The notes beneath the pieces were generated by a model, which saw only the letters and a program-made list of their open reading frames with translations, was not told the origin of the DNA and made no database searches. The position numbers and the translations under genes were made by a program. Shown here one piece after another: positions 61,785 through 64,000 of a stretch of 64,000 nt of DNA. Each line of letters begins with the position of its first letter. Position 1 is the first letter of the stretch. Origin of the DNA: Chryseobacterium viscerum (GTDB lineage: Bacteria > Bacteroidota > Bacteroidia > Flavobacteriales > Weeksellaceae); NCBI RefSeq assembly GCF_002899945.2, contig NZ_PPEG02000001.1, positions 248,001 through 312,000 on the forward strand, in the 5' to 3' direction.

Positions 61785-62366
61785 TTAATCTTCAAGCAGC
61801 AATAAAAACAGTTTTGTATTGGAGTTGGAAGAACTATCCATTTTTGACTGGCTTCCGCTGATAGAAGTAAGGTTCTTGATATTTCCGTTTCTTTTTATTT
61901 TCCCCATGGCATCGTTCAGATTGTTTACAATCTGAGAAACATTGGCCATGATAATAATCTTATCCGGCAGCCTTGAAGAATGATAATGAAGGATATTATT
62001 ATGCGAAAGCATGATTCTGCCATCATAGGCAATCAGGTATTCACAGGTGATGAATGCAGCATCATTAGATTGCTGCAGCTCTGAAGTATAAGAAGTCTTC
62101 ACAACGTTCAAAAAGTTCTGAAGTTCTTTGTCCCAGCAGAAAAGGTTGTGAGCACCTTCTATTTTGATAATTTGATTTAAAGTTTGTAGAGCCTCCGCTT
62201 CATCTGCACAATAATTAAAAAATCCCCCCGAATGCGTAAATAATTGCGCAAACTTATAGTCAAGATCCGCATTTTTCAGCGAATCCCCTAGCTTCTCCAG
62301 GCTCTGTTTATCCTCTTCTTCAGGCTGGTTGGTAAGTTTGCTTACAATCCTCTTGAATAAATTCAA
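61785..62366 (-). CDS. LUD-domain protein (TTG start)
   Basis: This is a 193-aa protein of the LUD (LutC/YkgG-like, formerly DUF162) fold. GGFFNYCADEAEALQTLNQIIK and the central CEYLIAYDGRIMLSHNN with LPDKIIIMANVSQIV are typical of the form found between ftsH and cdsA in flavobacteria. An in-frame stop lies three codons upstream of TTG at 62366, and the protein begins MNLFKRIVSKL as in relatives, so TTG is the start. The exact role is unknown; LutC relatives take part in lactate oxidation. Confidence 0.85.
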   Translation of the reverse strand: MNLFKRIVSKLTNQPEEEDKQSLEKLGDSLKNADLDYKFAQLFTHSGGFFNYCADEAEALQTLNQIIKIEGAHNLFCWDKELQNFLNVVKTSYTSELQQSNDAAFITCEYLIAYDGRIMLSHNNILHYHSSRLPDKIIIMANVSQIVNNLNDAMGKIKRNGNIKNLTSISGSQSKMDSSSNSNTKLFLLLLED

Positions 62367-62393
62367 CTTAATCTATTTTTAGTCAACTTTATA

Positions 62394-62401
62394 CAAAAAT
62401 A
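62394..62401 (-). promoter_or_regulatory. -7 box upstream of the LUD gene
   Basis: TATTTTTG on the minus strand, 27 nt before the TTG start and after the ftsH terminator. Confidence 0.45.
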
Positions 62402-62443
62402 GAAAATAAATTACAATAGTGTCCTAAATATCTCTTTAAATAT

Positions 62444-62477
62444 GAAAAAACCTGACAATTTTGAAGTTGTCAGGTTT
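62444..62477 (-). terminator. ftsH terminator
   Basis: CCTGACAA / TTGTCAGG stem, with a U run on the minus strand, 27 nt after the ftsH stop. Confidence 0.85.
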
Positions 62478-62503
62478 ATTTAATTCTATTTTTTTTAAGA
62501 GTC

Positions 62504-64000
62504 TTAAAGCTGTGTTGGACTTTCTGGAGCCTGTATTTCGCTTTCTTCTTCTTTTTCTTTAATCTGAGGTGTTTCCATTACTACCTCTTTTTCAGGGATA
62601 GTATTGGTAACAGGTTTCTCTGTCAATTCAGGATCCCAAGCTCTCTTTCCGAATATGTCTTCCAGGTCTTCACGGAAGATCACTTCTTTTTCTAGCAATT
62701 TATTCGCTAAAGCATCAAGCTTATCTTTATTTTCCTCAAGAATTCTTACCGCTCTTTCATACTGATTTTCAATAATCGATTTGATCTCTACATCAATTTT
62801 TGTAGCAGTTTCTTCAGAATAAGGTTTTCCGAAAGAGTATTCAGACTGTCCTGAACTGTCATAGTAAGAGATATTTCCAATATTCGGGCTCAATCCGTAG
62901 ATTGTAACCATTGCCTGAGCTCTCTTCGTTACTGTTTCAAGATCAGAAAGTGCTCCTGTAGAAATATTGTTGAAAATCACTTGCTCTGCTGCTCTACCTC
63001 CTAAGGTGGCACACATCTCGTCAAGCATCTGCTCAGTCGTTGTAAGCTGTCTTTCTTCCGGAAGATACCATGCTGCCCCTAGAGAACGTCCTCTTGGAAC
63101 AATGGTTACCTTTAAAAGTGGTGATGCATGTTCTACCAACCAAGAGATCGTAGCGTGACCTGCCTCATGATAAGCCACTCTTTTCTTTTCAGATGGTTTG
63201 ATAGCCATATTTTTCTTTTCAAGACCTCCAATGATTCTGTCTACTGCATCCAGGAAATCCTGTTTTGTAACAGAATTATGATTATATCTGGCTGCAATCA
63301 AAGCTGCTTCATTACAAACATTAGCAATATCTGCTCCACTGAATCCAGGAGTTTGTTTTGCTAAGAAATCTCTGTCTACATTATCATCAAGCTTGATTTT
63401 CTTCAAATGAACATCAAAGATATCTCTTCTTTCATGCAATTCCGGAAGATCTACATAGATTGAACGGTCGAAACGCCCTGCTCTCATTAATGCTTTATCA
63501 AGAATATCTGCTCTGTTGGTAGCCGCCATTACAATTACATTGACGTCTGTTCCAAAACCATCCATCTCAGTAAGAAGCTGGTTCAGGGTATTTTCTCTTT
63601 CATCGTTCCCGCCAGAGAAATTATTTTTTCCTCTTGCACGTCCGATAGCATCAATCTCATCGATAAAGATGATCGCCGGAGATTTTGCTTTAGCCTGAGC
63701 AAAAAGGTCTCTTACTCTTGAAGCTCCAACCCCAACAAACATTTCAACGAAATCAGAACCTGAAAGGGAGAAGAACGGAACTTTGGCTTCACCCGCAACA
63801 GCTTTTGCCAATAACGTCTTACCTGTTCCCGGAGGGCCTACTAAAAGAACTCCTTTAGGAATTTTACCTCCCAGTTTGGTATACTTTTCAGAGTTTTTCA
63901 AGAAATCTACAACCTCCTGAACTTCTTCTTTAGCACCTTCCAACCCAGCAACATCTTTGAATGTTACCTGAATTCTTTCTTTTTCGTCAAAAAGCTTAGC
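62504..64000 (-). CDS. ftsH: ATP-dependent zinc metalloprotease FtsH, 5' end outside window
   Basis: FtsH degrades membrane and regulatory proteins. The frame is open to the window edge, where it reads [20 protein letters not shown], so the N-terminal TM part is missing here. Visible are Walker [15 protein letters not shown], Walker [13 protein letters not shown], the second region of homology [10 protein letters not shown], the zinc site [12 protein letters not shown] and the third zinc-ligand region [14 protein letters not shown]. It ends in an acidic, low-complexity tail. Its transcript ends before the LUD gene. Confidence 0.96.
   Translation of the reverse strand, partial: AKLFDEKERIQVTFKDVAGLEGAKEEVQEVVDFLKNSEKYTKLGGKIPKGVLLVGPPGTGKTLLAKAVAGEAKVPFFSLSGSDFVEMFVGVGASRVRDLFAQAKAKSPAIIFIDEIDAIGRARGKNNFSGGNDERENTLNQLLTEMDGFGTDVNVIVMAATNRADILDKALMRAGRFDRSIYVDLPELHERRDIFDVHLKKIKLDDNVDRDFLAKQTPGFSGADIANVCNEAALIAARYNHNSVTKQDFLDAVDRIIGGLEKKNMAIKPSEKKRVAYHEAGHATISWLVEHASPLLKVTIVPRGRSLGAAWYLPEERQLTTTEQMLDEMCATLGGRAAEQVIFNNISTGALSDLETVTKRAQAMVTIYGLSPNIGNISYYDSSGQSEYSFGKPYSEETATKIDVEIKSIIENQYERAVRILEENKDKLDALANKLLEKEVIFREDLEDIFGKRAWDPELTEKPVTNTIPEKEVVMETPQIKEKEEESEIQAPESPTQL

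Overview
The window looks like a chromosomal segment of a low-GC flavobacterium, most likely Chryseobacterium or a close Weeksellaceae relative. The signs are: type IX secretion type B sorting domains, TonB-dependent receptors, the exosortase F pair, flavobacterial neighbourhoods (rho beside a DUF4293 gene; ftsH-LUD-cdsA-psd), many lipoproteins, and promoters of the Bacteroidetes kind (TTG, then about 17-21 nt, then TAnnTTTG). No tRNA, rRNA, CRISPR array, phage or complete insertion sequence was seen. The species was not tested.

Layout. 1-2.2 kb: the end of a beta-carbonic anhydrase, a zinc-ribbon membrane protein and pth. 2.2-6.7 kb: two paralogous lipoproteins and a three-gene run of paralogous secreted proteins, all on the minus strand. 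7-15.9 kb: mfd, small envelope proteins, a GH3-type adenylase and an MFS transporter. 16-27.4 kb: four large modular type IX cargo proteins, two on each side of dnaB-rnhA. 27.5-31.3 kb: a nitroreductase, nadB, an unknown membrane gene and nadC. 31.5-36.7 kb: a TonB receptor, a 4-TM protein, asd and a CDF metal transporter. 36.7-37.7 kb: exosortase F (xrtF) with its partner.

37.9-41.5 kb is a probable cell-wall sugar recycling cluster: an AmgK-like kinase, a RapZ C-terminal-domain protein, a MurU-like nucleotidyltransferase and a LOG protein. It is interrupted by a GxxExxY gene bracketed by a perfect 14-bp inverted repeat. 41.5-49.1 kb has a DUF6702-like and a PixA/AidA-like protein, then a TonB receptor plus DUF5689 lipoprotein divergent from a secreted endonuclease/phosphatase-fold enzyme. 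49.2-55.9 kb is mostly housekeeping: sod, rho with a disordered Q/N/H-rich segment, DUF4293, an M28 peptidase, an ABC exporter and DUF1801. 55.9-59.8 kb is an accessory module: a 603-aa surface protein, two small HTH proteins and a membrane-anchored LuxR-type regulator. 60.2-64 kb: psd, cdsA, a LUD protein and the 3' part of ftsH.

The most interesting unexplained signal is in the accessory module. A 32-bp motif occurs three times (57852, 58750, 60109) in the same orientation upstream of its transcription units. In two cases it sits exactly 32 nt from an identical -7 box, which points to a shared operator. Other observations are four genes whose ATG lies exactly 4 nt after a TAnnTTTG box (likely leaderless mRNAs), interleaved divergent promoters between rho and DUF4293, and cross-cutting N- and C-terminal relationships among the four type IX cargo proteins.
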